DNA from: Enterobacteriaceae bacterium RIT714
Lineage (GTDB): Bacteria > Pseudomonadota > Gammaproteobacteria > Enterobacterales > Enterobacteriaceae
DNA length: 64,000 bases
Reading direction: 5' to 3'
NCBI GenBank assembly: GCA_009668015.1
Contig: WJYB01000010.1
Coordinates: 62,001 to 126,000 of the forward strand
Part shown: positions 50,698 through 61,850 of the stretch, one piece after another
How the letters are laid out: each line of letters opens with the position of its first letter
How positions within the stretch are numbered: position 1 is the first letter of the stretch
The notes under the pieces: model-generated
Database searches by the model: none
Seen by the model: the letters and a program-made list of their open reading frames with translations, nothing else
What the model was told of the DNA's origin: nothing
Program-made: the position numbers and the translations under genes

Positions 50698-51567
50698 ATG
50701 CGCTGGCAAGGGCGTCGCGAAAGTGACAATGTAGAAGACAGGCGCAGCCGTGGCGGTATGGGTCCGTCCATGGGCGGTGGCGGTATGCGGCTTCCCGGCG
50801 GTAAAGGCGGCATTGTTCTGCTGATTATTGTGCTGGTTGCAGGGTACTACGGGGTCGATCTTACCGGCTTAATGACCGGTGAACCTGTGCCACAACAGCA
50901 ACAATCTCAGCGCTCCATTAGCCCTAATGAAGATGAAGCGGCGAAATTCACCTCCGTGATTCTGGCAACCACAGAAGACTCCTGGGGCCAGCAGTTTGAA
51001 AAAATGGGACGCACGTATCAGCCACCAAAACTGGTGATGTATCGCGGCGCAACCCGCACCGGATGTGGCACCGGACAATCGGTGATGGGGCCTTTCTACT
51101 GTCCGGCGGACAGTACCGTCTATATCGATCTCTCTTTCTATGACGACATGAAACGTAAACTGGGTGCGGACGGTGATTTCGCCCAGGGCTACGTGATTGC
51201 TCATGAAGTCGGCCACCACGTGCAGAAACTGCTCGGTATCGAGCCAAAAGTCCGTCAGCTCCAGCAAAATGCCAGCCAGACAGAAGTGAACCGTCTCTCT
51301 GTGCGAATGGAACTGCAGGCAGACTGCTTTGCGGGTGTATGGGGTAATAGCATGCAGCAGCAAGGTGTTCTGGAATCTGGCGATCTCGAAGAGGCACTAA
51401 ACGCGGCGCAGGCTATTGGTGATGACCGCCTGCAACAGCAGAGTCAGGGGCGCGTAATCCCGGACAGCTTTACCCATGGCACCTCCGAAGAGCGCTACAG
51501 CTGGTTTAAACGCGGGTTTGCCAGCGGCGACCCGGCGCAGTGCAATACCTTTGGTAAAGCTATGTGA
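50698..51567 (+). CDS. ypfJ: Putative neutral zinc metallopeptidase YpfJ
   Basis: A 289-residue protein with a glycine-rich basic N-terminus, one membrane helix (about residues 38-56, [17 protein letters not shown]), and an extracytoplasmic domain with the zinc motif AHEVGHHVQ. The start at ATG 50698 ([16 protein letters not shown]) is six bases after a GTG that shares the frame. No substrate is known for the family (zinc_peptidase, DUF). The stop overlaps the tmcA start. Confidence 0.93.
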   Translation: MRWQGRRESDNVEDRRSRGGMGPSMGGGGMRLPGGKGGIVLLIIVLVAGYYGVDLTGLMTGEPVPQQQQSQRSISPNEDEAAKFTSVILATTEDSWGQQFEKMGRTYQPPKLVMYRGATRTGCGTGQSVMGPFYCPADSTVYIDLSFYDDMKRKLGADGDFAQGYVIAHEVGHHVQKLLGIEPKVRQLQQNASQTEVNRLSVRMELQADCFAGVWGNSMQQQGVLESGDLEEALNAAQAIGDDRLQQQSQGRVIPDSFTHGTSEERYSWFKRGFASGDPAQCNTFGKAM

Positions 51568-53594
51568 TGGTGCGCGTCAGGGACGAAACGGATATGCAGT
51601 TTGACTCTCTTATCGCGCAGTTGCAGCGGGAAGGCCATCGTCGATTACTGGTCATCAGCGGTGAAGACGACTGGTCTCTGGCGCAAGCCTTGTCGCTGCG
51701 CGAGTCGCTTTCCGGCGACTGGCTGTGGGTAGGCCATGATGCCCCGACAGAGCCGTTCTGCGCGCCGCAGGCGCTGAAAAATCTTCTCGGGCGTGAGTAT
51801 CTCCACGCCATCTTCGATGCCCGTAGCGGCTTTGACGTCTCGGCATTTGCGGCGCTCAGCGGCACGTTACGCGCGGGTAGCCTGCTGGTATTACTCACTC
51901 CTCCCTTCGCCATCTGGCCTGAAAAAACCGACAGTGATTCGCTTCGCTGGAGCGAAAGCGATACCCCCATCGCGACGCCGCATTTTGTTCACCATTTTTG
52001 TCGGGTGGTGAGCACCGCTCCCGATGCGTTGATCTGGCATGAACACCAGCCCTTACCTGATTTCCCCTTGCCTTCGGCACCCGACTGGCAGCCTGCCAGC
52101 GGCAAGCCGCAGCACGAACAGGCTGACATTCTGGCGGCACTAACCGAGATGGAAACCGGTGTAGCGGTGGTGACGGCACCGCGCGGGCGGGGGAAATCCG
52201 CGCTCGCAGGGATGCTATTAAGCCGCATTTCGGGGCGGGCTATCGTCACTGCGCCTGCGAAAGGGGCAACAGACGTCATCGCCCGCTTCGCGGAAAATGA
52301 CTATCACTTTATGGCACCGGATGCGTTGCTTGCCTCAGACCAGCAGGCCGACTGGCTGGTGGTTGATGAAGCCGCCGCCATTCCCGGCCCGCTGCTGGAA
52401 CAGCTGGTTTCGCGTTTCCCGCGCGTATTACTCACAACGACAGTGCAGGGTTACGAAGGCACCGGGCGCGGCTTTTTGCTCAAATTCTGCGCGCGTTTAA
52501 GCGGCCTGCACTCTTTCTCGCTCTCGGCCCCTATTCGCTGGGCGGCGGGCTGCCCCCTTGAGCGCGTGATAGCGGATGCGTTGTTATTTGATGACGACGT
52601 CGTCGACGCGATACCCGGCGGCGCACCAGAGATCATCTCCCTTGAACAAAACGCCTGGGAGAGCCAGCCGCAGCTTGCCTCTGATATCTACCGGCTATTG
52701 TGCTCAGCGCACTACCGCACCTCACCCCTGGATTTGCGCCGGATGATGGACGCGCCGGGCCAGCATTTTGCCGTGGCTTGCGCCGGGAAAGCGCTTGCAG
52801 GGGCACTGTGGCTGATAGACGAGGGCGGGTTAAGTCCGGCGTTGAGTCAGGCCGTGTGGGCAGGTTACCGACGCCCGCGCGGCAATCTGGTGGCGCAATC
52901 TCTTGCCGCACACGGCGGATCACCGCTTGCGGCTACGCTTGTCGGGCGGCGCGTGACGCGCGTAGCGGTACATCCGGCGCGTCAGCGCGAGGGCATCGGC
53001 CAGGCGTTAACGGGCAGCGCAGGTGCGCACCGACAGCAGGATTATCTCTCCGTGAGCTTTGGCTATACCCATGAACTGTGGCGCTTCTGGCAGCGCTGCG
53101 GCTTTGTGCTGGTGCGCATCGGCAGTCATCGTGAGGCCAGCAGTGGCTGCTTCACGGCGATGGCGCTACGGCCCATCAGCGAGGCGGGGCAGGCGCTATG
53201 TGCACAGGAACATCAGCGATTGTGCCGCGATGCGCGCGTGATTGCGCAGTGGAACGGTGAAAAGATCCCCGTCGACGATCGCTGGGAGTCTACCCTTAAT
53301 GATGATGACTGGCTGGAGCTAAGCGGTTTCGCCTTTGCCCATCGTCCTCTCTCGACGTCTGCAGCAGCGCTTACGCGCTTACTGCTGGCGGTCGCTTTAC
53401 CGCTGAAGGCCCTGCGCGGCAGGCTGGAAGACGGCAAAGAGGACGCGCAACTGTGCGCTGAACTGGCGCTTCACGGACGCAAGGCGCTGCTGGCCCGACA
53501 GCGTACAGAGACTGCGCAAGCCCTTGACTGGCTGGATAATAACCGCTGTCAGCAGCTCAAAGATGACATTTTGCAATGGCAATTTTTTCAATGA
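51567..53594 (+). CDS. tmcA: tRNA(Met) cytidine acetyltransferase TmcA
   Basis: TmcA makes N4-acetylcytidine at the wobble base of elongator tRNA-Met, preventing misreading of AUA. The RNA-helicase-like part has the Walker A loop APRGRGKSALAG (about residue 210) and WLVVDEAAAIPG (Walker B); the GNAT domain follows with RVAVHPARQREGIGQAL. ATG 51567 overlaps the ypfJ stop (TGATG); ATG 51594 (MQFDSLIAQL) is an alternative that fits E. coli equally well. Full-length family member, E. coli about 671 residues. Confidence 0.95.
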   Translation: MVRVRDETDMQFDSLIAQLQREGHRRLLVISGEDDWSLAQALSLRESLSGDWLWVGHDAPTEPFCAPQALKNLLGREYLHAIFDARSGFDVSAFAALSGTLRAGSLLVLLTPPFAIWPEKTDSDSLRWSESDTPIATPHFVHHFCRVVSTAPDALIWHEHQPLPDFPLPSAPDWQPASGKPQHEQADILAALTEMETGVAVVTAPRGRGKSALAGMLLSRISGRAIVTAPAKGATDVIARFAENDYHFMAPDALLASDQQADWLVVDEAAAIPGPLLEQLVSRFPRVLLTTTVQGYEGTGRGFLLKFCARLSGLHSFSLSAPIRWAAGCPLERVIADALLFDDDVVDAIPGGAPEIISLEQNAWESQPQLASDIYRLLCSAHYRTSPLDLRRMMDAPGQHFAVACAGKALAGALWLIDEGGLSPALSQAVWAGYRRPRGNLVAQSLAAHGGSPLAATLVGRRVTRVAVHPARQREGIGQALTGSAGAHRQQDYLSVSFGYTHELWRFWQRCGFVLVRIGSHREASSGCFTAMALRPISEAGQALCAQEHQRLCRDARVIAQWNGEKIPVDDRWESTLNDDDWLELSGFAFAHRPLSTSAAALTRLLLAVALPLKALRGRLEDGKEDAQLCAELALHGRKALLARQRTETAQALDWLDNNRCQQLKDDILQWQFFQ

Positions 53595-53667
53595 CTTCTT
53601 CAGTAAAGTGGCATGGTGATTACCCGCGAGAGGCGTAAAATCCTGACCATCAATTAAGGAGACCGCC

Positions 53668-54363
53668 ATGAAACATGACCATTTCGTTGTTCAAAGCCCA
53701 GACAAACCCGCGCAACAACTTCTGCTGCTGTTTCATGGGGTGGGTGATAATCCGGTGAATATGGGCGAGATCGGCAGCTGGTTTGCCCCGATGTTCCCGG
53801 ATGCGCTGATTGTGAGCGTCGGCGGTGTAGAGCCGTGCGGCCCGACCGGACGCCAGTGGTTCTCTGTACAGGGCGTGACGGAAGAGAATCGCCAGGCGCG
53901 CATCGATGCCATCATGCCAACCTTCATTGAAACGGTCCGCTACTGGCAAAAACAGAGTGGTGTGGGGGCCAACGCCACGGCGCTGATTGGTTTTTCTCAG
54001 GGGGCGATTATGTCTCTGGAGAGCGTAAAAGCGCAGCCAGGGCTGGCGTCCCGCGTCATCGCCTTCAACGGACGTTTCGCCACGTTACCGCAGAGCGCAA
54101 CAACCTTAACCACCGTCCATTTGATCCACGGCGGCGAAGACAGGGTAATTGAGCTTGCACACGCGGTGGCCGCTCAGGAAGCGCTGATGCGTGAAGGAGG
54201 GGATGTCACGCTCGACATCGTTGAACAGTTGGGACATGCCATTGACGATCGCAGCATTCAGCTTGCTCTGGATCACCTGCGTTTTACCGTACCGAAGCAC
54301 TACTTCGACGAAGCGCTCAGTGCCGGTAAGCCGAACGATGATGACATCGTGGAATTTATGTAA
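53668..54363 (+). CDS. ypfH: Serine esterase YpfH
   Basis: A 231-residue alpha/beta hydrolase of the phospholipase/carboxylesterase family. The nucleophile is in LIGFSQGAIMS (about Ser112), with the Asp in HGGEDRVI and the His in LGHAIDD. AAGGAG precedes the ATG. E. coli YpfH shows esterase activity on short-chain esters. It is convergent with ypfN. Confidence 0.95.
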   Translation: MKHDHFVVQSPDKPAQQLLLLFHGVGDNPVNMGEIGSWFAPMFPDALIVSVGGVEPCGPTGRQWFSVQGVTEENRQARIDAIMPTFIETVRYWQKQSGVGANATALIGFSQGAIMSLESVKAQPGLASRVIAFNGRFATLPQSATTLTTVHLIHGGEDRVIELAHAVAAQEALMREGGDVTLDIVEQLGHAIDDRSIQLALDHLRFTVPKHYFDEALSAGKPNDDDIVEFM

Positions 54364-54370
54364 TTGATCT

Positions 54371-54394
54371 CCCTCTCTCCGGCTGGAGAGAGGG
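54371..54394. other. Hairpin between ypfH and ypfN
   Basis: CCCTCTCTCC-GGCT-GGAGAGAGGG is a perfect 10-bp stem between convergent genes. Neither strand has a T tract after it, so it is a hairpin of the intergenic-repeat kind rather than a standard terminator. Confidence 0.5.
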
Positions 54395-54402
54395 AAAAAA
54401 GA

Positions 54403-54600
54403 TTACTTCTTCTGGTCTTTCTTCGGCCAGTCTTCATCATCGTCCCACTTATCGTTGAAGTCACGATGAGGGGGAAGCTCGGGTTTATTGGCGAGAAATT
54501 TCTTATGGTCAACCCGCTTAAGATCTTTGATGACGTTAAGCAGGACACCCACCAGAAACACTAATACCAGAATCCACCAATATTTTGCCAGCCAGTCCAT
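54403..54600 (-). CDS. ypfN: Small membrane protein YpfN (UPF0370)
   Basis: A 65-residue protein close to E. coli YpfN (66). One N-terminal membrane helix ([17 protein letters not shown], about 8-24) is followed by a charged tail ([17 protein letters not shown]). Function unknown. It follows dapE by 25 bases on the same strand. Confidence 0.93.
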   Translation of the reverse strand: MDWLAKYWWILVLVFLVGVLLNVIKDLKRVDHKKFLANKPELPPHRDFNDKWDDDEDWPKKDQKK

Positions 54601-54625
54601 TCGCTTTTCCTTTTCAGAGCAGTCG

Positions 54626-55753
54626 TCAGGCGACGAGTTGCTCCATGATACGTTGATACATACGAGCCAGTAGCTGCAGATCAGCCGCGTTCACGCATTC
54701 ATTGATTTTATGAATGGTGGCGTTTACCGGCCCCAGTTCGACGACCTGCGCGCCCATCCGGGCAATAAAACGTCCGTCTGAAGTGCCACCCGTCGTCAGG
54801 AGTTGTGGTTTGATCTCATTATAGTGCGCGATAGCATTAACCACCGCATCAACCAGTTTGCCGCGTTGGGTGAGGAACGGCTGACCAGAGAGCCACCAGT
54901 CTACGGTGTAACGCAATTCGTATTTTTCCAGCAGAGCGATAACCCGCGCTTTGATCATTTCGTCGGTCAGTTCCGTACTAAAGCGGAAGTTAAACTGCAC
55001 GAAGAAATCGCCCGGAATGACGTTATTGCTGCCTGTCCCTGCCTGCACGTTGGCAATCTGCATGCTGGTCGGCGGGAAAAATTCGTTACCTTTATCCCAC
55101 TCGATCCCGACCAGTTCGTTGAGCATCGGGGCAGCGCGATGAACAGGGTTATCCGCCAGATGCGGGTAGGCCACGTGTCCCTGAACGCCGTGAAGGGTCA
55201 GATTGCAGGTCAGCGAGCCACGACGGCCATTTTTCACCACGTCACCGACGACTTCGGTGCTTGACGGTTCGCCCACCAGGCAATAATCCAGACGCTCGCG
55301 GCGCTCCATTAACGCTTCAACGACTTTCACCGTGCCATTTTTAGCGCTTGCTTCTTCGTCAGAAGTGATCAGGAATGCGAGACGATTTTTATGATTAGGA
55401 TGCTGCGCCACAAAACGTTCAGCGGCGACGACCATGGCCGCCAGCGAGCCTTTCATGTCAGCCGCGCCACGGCCAAACAGCATGCCATCGCGGATCGTGG
55501 GTTCAAACGGGGGATTGATCCAGCGGTCGGCATCGCCTGCCGGAACCACATCGGTATGTCCGGCAAAGGCCAGCGTTTCGCCCTGGCCGCGCCATGCCCA
55601 GAAGTTCTGAGTATCGCCAAAATCCATGCGCTCAACGGTAAAGCCAATTGCGCGCAGGCGTTCAATCATTAATGCCTGACAACCCGCGTCGTCCGGGCTC
55701 AGGGAAGGGCGGCGAATAAGCTGCTGAGTCAGCTCAATGACCGGGCATGACAT
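54626..55753 (-). CDS. dapE: Succinyl-diaminopimelate desuccinylase
   Basis: DapE is a di-zinc M20 peptidase-family enzyme that releases diaminopimelate for lysine and wall synthesis. The 375 residues match E. coli. Metal and catalytic residues lie in [12 protein letters not shown] (His67, Asp69), [12 protein letters not shown], and [13 protein letters not shown] (Glu134/135). It sits between yffB and ypfN on one strand. Confidence 0.98.
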   Translation of the reverse strand: MSCPVIELTQQLIRRPSLSPDDAGCQALMIERLRAIGFTVERMDFGDTQNFWAWRGQGETLAFAGHTDVVPAGDADRWINPPFEPTIRDGMLFGRGAADMKGSLAAMVVAAERFVAQHPNHKNRLAFLITSDEEASAKNGTVKVVEALMERRERLDYCLVGEPSSTEVVGDVVKNGRRGSLTCNLTLHGVQGHVAYPHLADNPVHRAAPMLNELVGIEWDKGNEFFPPTSMQIANVQAGTGSNNVIPGDFFVQFNFRFSTELTDEMIKARVIALLEKYELRYTVDWWLSGQPFLTQRGKLVDAVVNAIAHYNEIKPQLLTTGGTSDGRFIARMGAQVVELGPVNATIHKINECVNAADLQLLARMYQRIMEQLVA

Positions 55754-55763
55754 AGACTACACC

Positions 55764-56111
55764 TCAAATATAAGTCTGATAACTGGATTCACTAAAACCC
55801 AGCAGCATAGGCTGACCGGGCGCGCAGAGCAATGGGCGTTTGATAATTGCAGGCATTTCAAGCATTAATTTAGCCGCGCTCCGGGCGTCAGTAATGCTGC
55901 TGCGAACGGATTCATCCAGTTTACGCCATGTGGTTCCCCGGGTATTCAACAAGGCTTCCCAGCCCAGTTCGGCGATGGCGGTATGCAGAAAATCGGCATC
56001 CAGCCCATCGGTACGGTAGTCATGAAAGCGGTAATCGACGTTGTGGGCCTCCAGGAAGCGGCGGGCTTTTTTGATGGTGTCGCAGTTTTTAATGCCGTAC
56101 ATCACAATCAT
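55764..56111 (-). CDS. yffB: ArsC-family protein YffB
   Basis: A 115-residue thioredoxin-fold protein with [16 protein letters not shown] (Cys about 9) and [10 protein letters not shown]. coli YffB has 118 residues and has been suggested to be a glutathione-dependent thiol reductase; arsenate reduction is unproven. I start it at ATG 56111 ([10 protein letters not shown]), not at the in-frame ATG 56207, because upstream codons are AT-rich and unlike the family. dapE follows after ten bases. Confidence 0.92.
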   Translation of the reverse strand: MIVMYGIKNCDTIKKARRFLEAHNVDYRFHDYRTDGLDADFLHTAIAELGWEALLNTRGTTWRKLDESVRSSITDARSAAKLMLEMPAIIKRPLLCAPGQPMLLGFSESSYQTYI

Positions 56112-56499
56112 GATGAATCCTTTTGTCTTTATGAGTGCAAAATACTCAATTTTTTCGATGTTATAATAGAAAAGATAAAATAATTTGTTCAACAAATAAC
56201 GGTTCAAACGCTGCCGTTTAATTGAACCTACATCTGTAAGCTGAATATTCTTTCATCTTATACGCATAAATGTCCAGCACCACGCAATTTCGTTTAAGAA
56301 CAGCCAGTAATAAGATTCTCACCCGCTTGCATGGTTGTATCTAAATATTGCTATTGGTCACATAAAATTTACGGGGACAGAGCCATATTTGTCTGAAGGC
56401 CCGCTGAACGGGGAGGTGGCAATCAAAGCGATTGATTAAATTATCTTCACAATGGCGATATATTCTCTTAGAATACGCATAATAATAAGAGAGGTTGTT
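56112..56499. other. yffB-ypfM divergent spacer
   Basis: This 388-base AT-rich gap holds the promoters of yffB (minus) and ypfM (plus). An imperfect hairpin (GGTTCAAACG at 56201-56210 with CGTTTAATTGAACC to 56228) is visible. No convincing gene is seen. Confidence 0.4.
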
Positions 56500-56559
56500 A
56501 TGATTGAACGTGAACTGGGGAACTGGAAAGACTTTATCGAAGATATGCTTCGTAAATGA
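56500..56559 (+). CDS. ypfM: 19-residue small protein YpfM
   Basis: The frame MIERELGNWKDFIEDMLRK ends in TGA and matches E. coli YpfM (19 residues) except at one position. AAGAGAGG lies 6 bases before the ATG, a strong ribosome site. YpfM is an authenticated E. coli small protein of unknown role. It lies between yffB and acrD, as in E. coli, on the strand opposite acrD. Confidence 0.85.
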   Translation: MIERELGNWKDFIEDMLRK

Positions 56560-56625
56560 CATTCAGGAAGAACTGCAAGAGCACTTAATTTAGTTAATAA
56601 AATGATGTGATAAATCACACAATAA

Positions 56626-56654
56626 AAAGGCGGCCACCGGAGCCGCCTTTTTAT
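56626..56654. terminator. Terminator between ypfM and acrD
   Basis: AAAAAGGCGGC and GCCGCCTTTTT arms enclose CACCGGA. The symmetrical A/T tracts allow termination in both directions for the convergent ypfM and acrD. Confidence 0.85.
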
Positions 56655-56662
56655 TGTGATGG

Positions 56663-59600
56663 TTATTCTGCTCTTTCCTTTAGCGGGAAGCGTTGACGTA
56701 CCAGCACAAAGAACAGTGGAACGAAATAGATCGCCAGAATGGTGGCTGAAATCATCCCGCCCATCACCCCAGTACCTACCGCATGCTGGCTGCTGGAGCC
56801 TGCACCGGAGCTGGTTGCCATTGGCAGGACGCCAAACACAAACGCCAGCGATGTCATCAGGATCGGGCGCAAGCGTTGTCGACAGGCGTGCAGCGTAGAC
56901 GACAGCAGGTCATTGCCCTTCGAATTCATCTCATTGGCAAATTCGACGATCAAAATTGCGTTTTTCGCCGATAGCCCTATCACCGTCAGCAGCCCGACCT
57001 GGAAGTACACATCGTTCTCCAGCCCTCGCATCCACGTCGCCAGCAGTGCGCCGATCACCCCAAGCGGCACGACCAGCATGACGGAGAACGGCACAGACCA
57101 GCTTTCATAGAGTGCGGCGAGACACAGGAACACCACCAGCAGCGACAGCGCATAGAGCGCCGGGGCCTGAGCGCCTGATAAACGCTCCTGGTAGGACATC
57201 GCGGTCCACTCCAGGCCAAAGCCGGATGGCAACTGTTGAACCAGTTGTTCCATGATATCCATCGCGGTTCCGGTACTGACGCCCGGCGCGGCCTCACCCA
57301 CGATCTCCAGAGCCGAGTAGCCGTTATAGCGTTCAAGGCGCGGAGAGCCGCTTTGCCAGTGCGAGGTGGCGAAGGCGGAGAACGGTACCATTCCCCCGGC
57401 ATTGTTGCGCACATACCAGAGATTGATATCGTTCGGCAGCATGCGGTAAGGCGCTGCCGCCTGCACATAGACCTTTTTCACGCGGCCCCGATCCATAAAG
57501 TCGTTAACGTAGCTCGATCCCCAGGCCGTTTGCAGCGTGTCGTTAATATCATCAATGGCGACGCCAAGTGCCTGCGCTTTACGCTGGTCGATATCAATTT
57601 GCAGCTGTGGGCTATCGTCAAGACCGTTGTGACGCACGCGGGTCAACGACGGGTTTTTCCCCGCCAGATCGAGCAACTGGTCGCGCGCGGCCATCAGCGC
57701 GTCATGCCCGACGCCGGCGTGATCCTGCAGTTCCATATCAAAGCCCGCCGAACTGCCCAGCCCGCTAATCGCAGCCGGACTGCTGGCAAAGACACGCGCT
57801 TCTTTGATGCGGCTAAATGCTTTGGTTGCCCGCTCGATGATGGCGAAAGAGGAGCCGGTCTGGCTATCGCGGTCATCCCAGTTTTTCAGGCGGATGAACA
57901 TACGCGCGACGTTTTGTCCGTTACCCCCGGGGCCGGACCCGACGGTAGAAAACACCGATACGATGTTATCTTTCTCTTTGGTGAAAAAGTACGATTCCAC
58001 CTTCTCAACGACCTTCAGCGTCTGCTGCTGGGTCGAGCCGCTCGGCAACTGCACCGAGGTAATAAACATGCCCCGATCTTCAAGCGGCAGAAACGAAGTG
58101 GGCAGGCGCAGGAATAAAAAGACCATACCGCCGAGCAACAGGATATAGATCACAATCCAGCGCAGGCTGCGGTGCAAAATTTTACCCACCCCCGCTTCGT
58201 AACGCGCCGCATTACGGTTGAACATCCGGTTAAACCAGCCGAAGAACCCTTTCTGACCGTGTTGCTCGCCCTTGTGTAACGGTTTGAGCAGCGTCGAACA
58301 GAGGGCAGGGGTCAGGATCATCGCCACCAGAACAGACAGCACCATTGCAGAGACAATGGTGATGGAGAACTGACGGTAAATCGCACCCGTTGTACCGCCA
58401 AAGAAGGCCATCGGCACGAATACGGCAGAGAGCACCATAGCGATACCGACCAGCGCCCCCTGAATTTGGCCCATTGATTTACGCGTTGCTTCCCGCGGCG
58501 AAAGACCTTCTTCGCTCATGATGCGCTCGACGTTCTCCACCACCACGATCGCATCATCCACCAGCAGGCCTATCGCCAGCACCATCGCGAACATGGTCAG
58601 GGTGTTGATGCTATAACCGAAAGCGTAGAGCACGGCAAAGGTGCCGAGCAACACGACCGGAACGGCGATAGTCGGGATCAGCGTGGCGCGGAAGTTTTGC
58701 AGGAACAGATACATCACGAGGAACACCAGCGCGATGGCTTCGAGCAGCGTTTTCACCACATCTTCAATGGAGGCTTTAACGAAGGAGGTGGTTTCGTAGG
58801 CGACTTTGTACTCAAGTCCATGCGGGAAATACTGCGACAGCTCATCGAGCCTGTCGATCACCAGTTTGGCGGTCGCCATTTCGTTCGCACCGGAGGCCAG
58901 TTTCACCCCCAGACCTGACGCCGGGTTACCGTTAAACCGGCTCAAGTTATCGTATTTCTCCGCGCCCATTTCTACGGTCGCCACGTCACCGAGACGCACC
59001 TCGGAACCGTCCTGATTCACGCGCAGGGTGATATCGCGAAATTGCTGCGGCGTCTGGAGCAGCGACTGCGAGTTAATCGTGGCATTCAGCGCCTGTTTAT
59101 CAACGGAAGGCGTGCCCCCAAGCTGACCCACGGCGATTTGCGCATTCTGAGATTTGATAGCATCAGTCACATCCGTGGCGGTCATCTGCACGCTGTTCAG
59201 CTTTGCCGGGTCCAGCCAGATGCGCATTGAATATTGCGAGCCATAGGCGTCGATATCGCCGACGCCGTTGATACGGCTTAGCGGGTCCTGAATATTACTG
59301 GCGACGTAGTCCGAAATATCCTGTTTATCCATTGAGCCATCGGTCGAGACAAAGGCAATGGTCAGAATGTTGGAGTCACCCGTTTTTCGCACCGTCACGC
59401 CCTGATTTTGCACCGCCTGCGGGAGCTTACGCATCGCGGATTGCAGCTGGTTCTGCACCTGCTGCACGGCTTCATCAGGATCGGAACCGGCGGTAAAGCT
59501 CAGGGTGACGGTGGCCTGGCCTGTCGCGCTGCTCTGCGACGACATATACATCAGGTTATCCAGCCCGGTCATGTTCTGTTCAATCACCTGGGTGACGGTA

Positions 59601-59776
59601 TTTTCCAGCGTTTGTGCCGACGCCCCCGGATAGTTCGCGGTAATACGAACATTCGGTGGCGCCAGATCGGGGTATTGCTCAACAGGGAGTGACAGAATGG
59701 CGAGAGTGCCTGTCAGACATAAAATAATTGCCAACACCCAGGCAAAAATGGGGCGATCGATGAAGAAATTCGCCAT
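56663..59776 (-). CDS. acrD: RND multidrug efflux pump AcrD
   Basis: AcrD is the inner-membrane proton/drug antiporter that exports aminoglycosides and other amphiphiles with AcrA and TolC. The 1037 residues equal E. coli AcrD. Twelve membrane helices are seen, with the proton-relay Asp pair in [18 protein letters not shown] (about 407-408) and two large periplasmic loops. No acrA-like gene is adjacent, as is typical. It lies downstream of narQ on the same strand. Confidence 0.96.
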   Translation of the reverse strand: MANFFIDRPIFAWVLAIILCLTGTLAILSLPVEQYPDLAPPNVRITANYPGASAQTLENTVTQVIEQNMTGLDNLMYMSSQSSATGQATVTLSFTAGSDPDEAVQQVQNQLQSAMRKLPQAVQNQGVTVRKTGDSNILTIAFVSTDGSMDKQDISDYVASNIQDPLSRINGVGDIDAYGSQYSMRIWLDPAKLNSVQMTATDVTDAIKSQNAQIAVGQLGGTPSVDKQALNATINSQSLLQTPQQFRDITLRVNQDGSEVRLGDVATVEMGAEKYDNLSRFNGNPASGLGVKLASGANEMATAKLVIDRLDELSQYFPHGLEYKVAYETTSFVKASIEDVVKTLLEAIALVFLVMYLFLQNFRATLIPTIAVPVVLLGTFAVLYAFGYSINTLTMFAMVLAIGLLVDDAIVVVENVERIMSEEGLSPREATRKSMGQIQGALVGIAMVLSAVFVPMAFFGGTTGAIYRQFSITIVSAMVLSVLVAMILTPALCSTLLKPLHKGEQHGQKGFFGWFNRMFNRNAARYEAGVGKILHRSLRWIVIYILLLGGMVFLFLRLPTSFLPLEDRGMFITSVQLPSGSTQQQTLKVVEKVESYFFTKEKDNIVSVFSTVGSGPGGNGQNVARMFIRLKNWDDRDSQTGSSFAIIERATKAFSRIKEARVFASSPAAISGLGSSAGFDMELQDHAGVGHDALMAARDQLLDLAGKNPSLTRVRHNGLDDSPQLQIDIDQRKAQALGVAIDDINDTLQTAWGSSYVNDFMDRGRVKKVYVQAAAPYRMLPNDINLWYVRNNAGGMVPFSAFATSHWQSGSPRLERYNGYSALEIVGEAAPGVSTGTAMDIMEQLVQQLPSGFGLEWTAMSYQERLSGAQAPALYALSLLVVFLCLAALYESWSVPFSVMLVVPLGVIGALLATWMRGLENDVYFQVGLLTVIGLSAKNAILIVEFANEMNSKGNDLLSSTLHACRQRLRPILMTSLAFVFGVLPMATSSGAGSSSQHAVGTGVMGGMISATILAIYFVPLFFVLVRQRFPLKERAE

Positions 59777-59977
59777 GAAAATAAGACCTCGTTTTGCTGC
59801 GCATCATTATTGTACATTGCTCGCCTAACTCTAGCGGCAAGGGGGATGCCAAACGTGGAGAAAAAAAGGAGATAGTGTAAATTATCATGCGGATTTACCG
59901 CGCTGACTTCCCTTCCCGCCGTGTCGATTATGACCTGGTTGTCCGGCAGTGGACGGCCAAACGCCGCCCGTTTACCG

Positions 59978-61672
59978 TTATTTACCGTCAACAGGCTCAG
60001 GGGTACGGAAGCGAATACAGACCTGAGTGCCGCCATTTTGCGGCTGCGAAAAGCCTAATGTCCCGCCCAGGCGCCCGGCGCGCTCACGCATAATATTGAG
60101 TCCATAGTGGCCAGCGGGTTCGCTGGCATCGCCGATGCCGATGCCATTGTCGCGGACATATACCGTATGCTCGCCGTCCGGGGCGGTAACGCAGCTCACC
60201 GTTATCTCGGTCGCCTGAGCGTGTTTAATCGCATTCAGCACCGCTTCCCGAACGATTTGCAGCAGGTGGACCTGCTTTTGCGCATCGAGTGCCAGCGACG
60301 AGAGCCGACAATCCAGGCTAAGCCGGGCGCTGGTCTGGTTCTGCAATCCGTCCAGCGCCTCCTGTAATGCAGCCGGAAGATTCGAATGATTCAGGGTCAA
60401 ACGGAAGGTGGTCAATAGCTCGCGCAGCTGACGCCAGGCGTTATTCAGCTCGCGAGAGAAATCAGAAATGATGGTTTGCGCCGGAAGGTTATCTTCCGGT
60501 ACCGCGCGTTTTAGCAGCGTAAGCTGGATCCGCAGATAAGAAAGCACCTGCGCCAGCGAGTCGTGCAATTCGCGGGCAATGGTGGCGCGCTCCTCCATAA
60601 GCAGCAGCTGCTGGTAGTGTTTTTGCGCCTGATTAAAATAGAGCCCGCGCCCGAGCATGGTCGCGACGCTAGTCATTAACGGTCCGGACACGGCGGTGTT
60701 TTCAATTTGCCAGCGCAGCTCGCCATAACGCGTCTCCTGCATAATGAGCGGCAGCGTAAACGTTTCGTGCGCTTCAATTTTCTTCCCTTCACAAAGTTGC
60801 CAGTTATCACTGGCCTTCAGCTCCAGATAGCTCATTCCGGTATATTCCTGAACAATCTGCAGAATATGGCGAAAACAGTGGGCATCAATTTGGCTGGTAT
60901 TCAGTGCCTGAGAACACTTGAACAGCATTTCGAGCTGCTGATGGGCTTCGTTCAGGTGGTGAGTTTTTTCCTCAACCGTGATCTCAAGCGAGCGATAGTG
61001 TTTATGCAGCTCGGCGGACATATGGTTAAAGGTGCGCGAGAGCAGTCCTAACTCATTTGGCAGGTCGGTGTCCTGAGCATGGATGGCAAAATTCCCTTGC
61101 TCCATTTGCAGGCTGGCGCTCACCAGATGGTTGAGCGGGGCGACAACCTGCCGCCGTATCCGGCGCATCGTCAGAAACACCAGCAGTAAAATCCCCATGC
61201 CACCCGCCAGCGACATGGCGACCACCAGCTGCATTTTGTGTTCTGCATAGTGCTGCAGCGCGAGAACAAAAGTATCAATACGCTCCACATAGTGCTGGAT
61301 ATGGTCCTGATACCAGGCCTTATCTCCGGCTTCCAGATGGGTATCCATCTCCTGCCACGCAATGGCCAACTGCTGATAACCCGTTTTGACTGATTCCGGA
61401 ACATACCAGCGGTCCAGTTCCTGCAGAACGGGAGAGTTCAGGGTGTTCTGCCAGTGCTGACGATGTTCGGAGAAAGCGGGGTTATTGCGCTCCAGATCGT
61501 AACCCAGACGATAGCTCTGCATGCGCAAAGAGCCTGCAATATTAATAGCTTCGGCATCACGAAGGCTACTGGCAAGCGTCATCAGCGCAGTGCCGCTGCT
61601 CAGCACGGAGAGCAAAATAATGGAGATAAAAGCCCGAACCAGGCTTCCTGAAACAGGGCGTTTAACAGTCAC
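59978..61672 (-). CDS. narQ: Nitrate/nitrite sensor kinase NarQ
   Basis: NarQ senses periplasmic nitrate and nitrite and phosphorylates NarL and NarP. From GTG 61672 (MTVKRPVSGSL) it has 564 residues, near E. coli's 566; the frame runs further upstream without resemblance. The ligand P-box reads AEAINIAGSLRMQSYRL, then HAMP (about 175-230), a cysteine-bearing linker, the HisKA_3 phosphoacceptor in ARELHDSLAQVLSYL, and an HATPase domain (NGIGIGDAS). It is divergent from aegA. Confidence 0.96.
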   Translation of the reverse strand: MTVKRPVSGSLVRAFISIILLSVLSSGTALMTLASSLRDAEAINIAGSLRMQSYRLGYDLERNNPAFSEHRQHWQNTLNSPVLQELDRWYVPESVKTGYQQLAIAWQEMDTHLEAGDKAWYQDHIQHYVERIDTFVLALQHYAEHKMQLVVAMSLAGGMGILLLVFLTMRRIRRQVVAPLNHLVSASLQMEQGNFAIHAQDTDLPNELGLLSRTFNHMSAELHKHYRSLEITVEEKTHHLNEAHQQLEMLFKCSQALNTSQIDAHCFRHILQIVQEYTGMSYLELKASDNWQLCEGKKIEAHETFTLPLIMQETRYGELRWQIENTAVSGPLMTSVATMLGRGLYFNQAQKHYQQLLLMEERATIARELHDSLAQVLSYLRIQLTLLKRAVPEDNLPAQTIISDFSRELNNAWRQLRELLTTFRLTLNHSNLPAALQEALDGLQNQTSARLSLDCRLSSLALDAQKQVHLLQIVREAVLNAIKHAQATEITVSCVTAPDGEHTVYVRDNGIGIGDASEPAGHYGLNIMRERAGRLGGTLGFSQPQNGGTQVCIRFRTPEPVDGK

Positions 61673-61850
61673 AACAAGGATTCCTGAAAGTTGCTGGAAC
61701 GCAATTTCACCTGCGGCGCAATAAATTGATCTTTCACAGGTTAGTCGTAAATAGTCCCTGGTTTTGGGCATTTGAACATTGCCTGCGACCGTCGGGGTAT
61801 ACAATATTCATATAAAAAGTAAGGTTAATGCTACCAGAACAGGTCTTTTT

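Noticed and set aside
54371..54394. Intrinsic terminator for ypfH or ypfN.
   Set aside because: The stem is strong, but neither strand has a T tract on its downstream side.
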